From positions 1 to 7,228 of the forward strand of contig WFMP01000133.1 in assembly GCA_015489035.1 (NCBI GenBank): DNA of 7,228 nt, written 5' to 3'. Made by a program: the position numbers and the translations under genes. Positions 6,411 through 7,228 of the stretch are shown in pieces (within the stretch, counting starts at the first letter, position 1; the number at the start of each line of letters is the position of its first letter). The notes beneath the pieces were generated by a model. It made no database searches. It worked only from the letters and a program-made list of their open reading frames with translations, and was not told the origin of the DNA. The stretch is from Candidatus Altimarinota bacterium. Its GTDB lineage: Bacteria > Patescibacteriota > Gracilibacteria > Absconditabacterales > Absconditicoccaceae.

Positions 6411-7228
6411 ATGAAATTTCATATTCTTATATATTGATGTCAAATGAATTATGCAGATAGTGCTAGAATAGCTACTATTTTGAAAAACATTTGATTTGAA
6501 CAAACCATGAAAATAGATGATGCAGATATTGTAATTTTTGATACTTGCTCTGTAAGACAAAAATCTGAAGATAAAATTACATGAAAAATGAATGAGATTC
6601 CAAAAGATAAAAAAATTTGGATTACTTGATGTATGATTCAACATGACTTGAGTCTAAAAAAACTTAAAGAAAATAAGGAATTTTACAAAAAATGGCAATT
6701 AAAAGTTAAAAAGTGAAACTTTATTTGAAATTTATCTGATATAGAAACTAATGAAATTCCTTTTATTATAAACAATGTTTTTTCTCCTATCTGGGCAAAC
6801 TTAAAAAAGAAATTTTCAAATCTTGAGCTTATGTTTAGAATAGATGATGTTCAGTTATTACCAAAAATTACAAAATATCTTTGATATGATATTAAAGAAA
6901 ACGATATTCAAAAAATACAAAGTTATGTAGATCTTATGCCAAAAGTTGCAAACCAAACTCAAAATGAAAAATTAAAAACTGCTTATATTCCTATTTCTAC
7001 TGGTTGTAATCAATTTTGTTCTTATTGTATAGTTCCATTTGCAAGATGACTTGAAACTTACAGGGAAATACAAGATATAGTTGATGAAGTAAAATACTGG
7101 ACAGATCAATGAAAACAAGAAATAGTTTTACTTGGTCAAATTGTAAATAAACATCCAAAGTTTTACGAAATACTTGTAGAAGTTTTGAAAAATCCAAATG
7201 TAAAATGGCTTAGATACACAAGTCCTTA
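6411..7228 (+). CDS. miaB: MiaB-type tRNA methylthiotransferase (radical SAM), 3' partial
   Basis: The first 272 codons of a methylthiotransferase that adds a methylthio group to i6A37 of tRNAs, using two iron-sulfur clusters. The N-terminal MTTase domain shows YGCQMNYADSARI (8-20), DTCSVRQKSEDK (44-55) and TGCM (72-75), giving the three cluster cysteines C10, C46 and C74. The radical-SAM core begins STGCNQFCSYC, the CX3CX2C motif at C199, C203 and C206, followed by IVPFARGLE and VLLGQIVN. 'CQMN..DS', 'TCSVR.K.E.K' and 'LLGQ.VN' fit MiaB better than MtaB or RimO. Nine TGA codons are read as Gly, including G9 before C10 and the Gly of TGC. The distance from C74 to C199 (125 residues) is about 50 more than in typical MiaB, with extra sequence around 85-140. 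The catalytic-core end and TRAM domain lie beyond the window. An i6A37-forming MiaA partner is not visible here. Confidence 0.9.

Noticed and set aside
6357..7197. Two minus-strand ORFs opposite miaB
   Set aside because: They are antisense to conserved MiaB motifs and have no recognisable content.
1..7228. TGA as tryptophan (code 4), selenocysteine, or mass pseudogenisation
   Set aside because: TGA falls at conserved glycines and not at conserved Trp positions, TGG is in use, there are far too many TGAs for selenocysteine, and reading frames stay intact with no frameshifts.

Overview
The window is AT-rich and makes sense only if UGA is read as glycine (translation table 25). Read that way, about 100 in-frame TGA codons fall inside seven long genes, many at glycines that are invariant in their families, and all six stop codons visible in the window are TAA. 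This points to a Candidate Phyla Radiation bacterium of the Gracilibacteria/Absconditabacteria (BD1-5/SR1) group. I cannot decide between the two from this window. A standard-code reading shatters most of the genes into short false ORFs.

Layout, left to right. Positions 1-1535 (+) hold the C-terminal half of an RND-superfamily (HAE1/AcrB-like) membrane transporter, closed by a perfect palindromic terminator. Positions 1566-1794 are non-coding and carry a GC-richer palindromic element of about 155 bp with inverted-repeat ends. On the minus strand, a two-gene block runs from 4666 down to 1795: a CCA-adding/poly(A)-polymerase-type tRNA nucleotidyltransferase with an HD domain (2999-4666), then, 22 bases downstream, a pilin-like single-pass surface protein with an EF-hand-like Asp loop (1795-2976). 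A divergent intergenic region (4667-4808) separates this block from a plus-strand block: secE (4809-5006), nusG (5008-5589), a terminator, an unrecognised membrane-anchored protein with a long Asn/Lys/Thr linker (5634-6350), another terminator, and a MiaB-type radical-SAM methylthiotransferase (6411 to the window end, partial).

Functionally this is mostly core housekeeping: protein export (SecE), transcription elongation (NusG), tRNA 3'-end maturation (CCA enzyme) and tRNA modification (MiaB). Three envelope proteins of less certain role accompany it: the RND pump, the pilin-like protein and the anchored protein. secE-nusG is cut off from the usual rplK-rplA genes by a terminator. None of the complete genes has a clear Shine-Dalgarno sequence.

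I did not find a convincing new multi-gene system. The most notable points are the recoding itself, the palindromic repeat element, the extra segments in the CCA enzyme and MiaB, and the two uncharacterised surface proteins.
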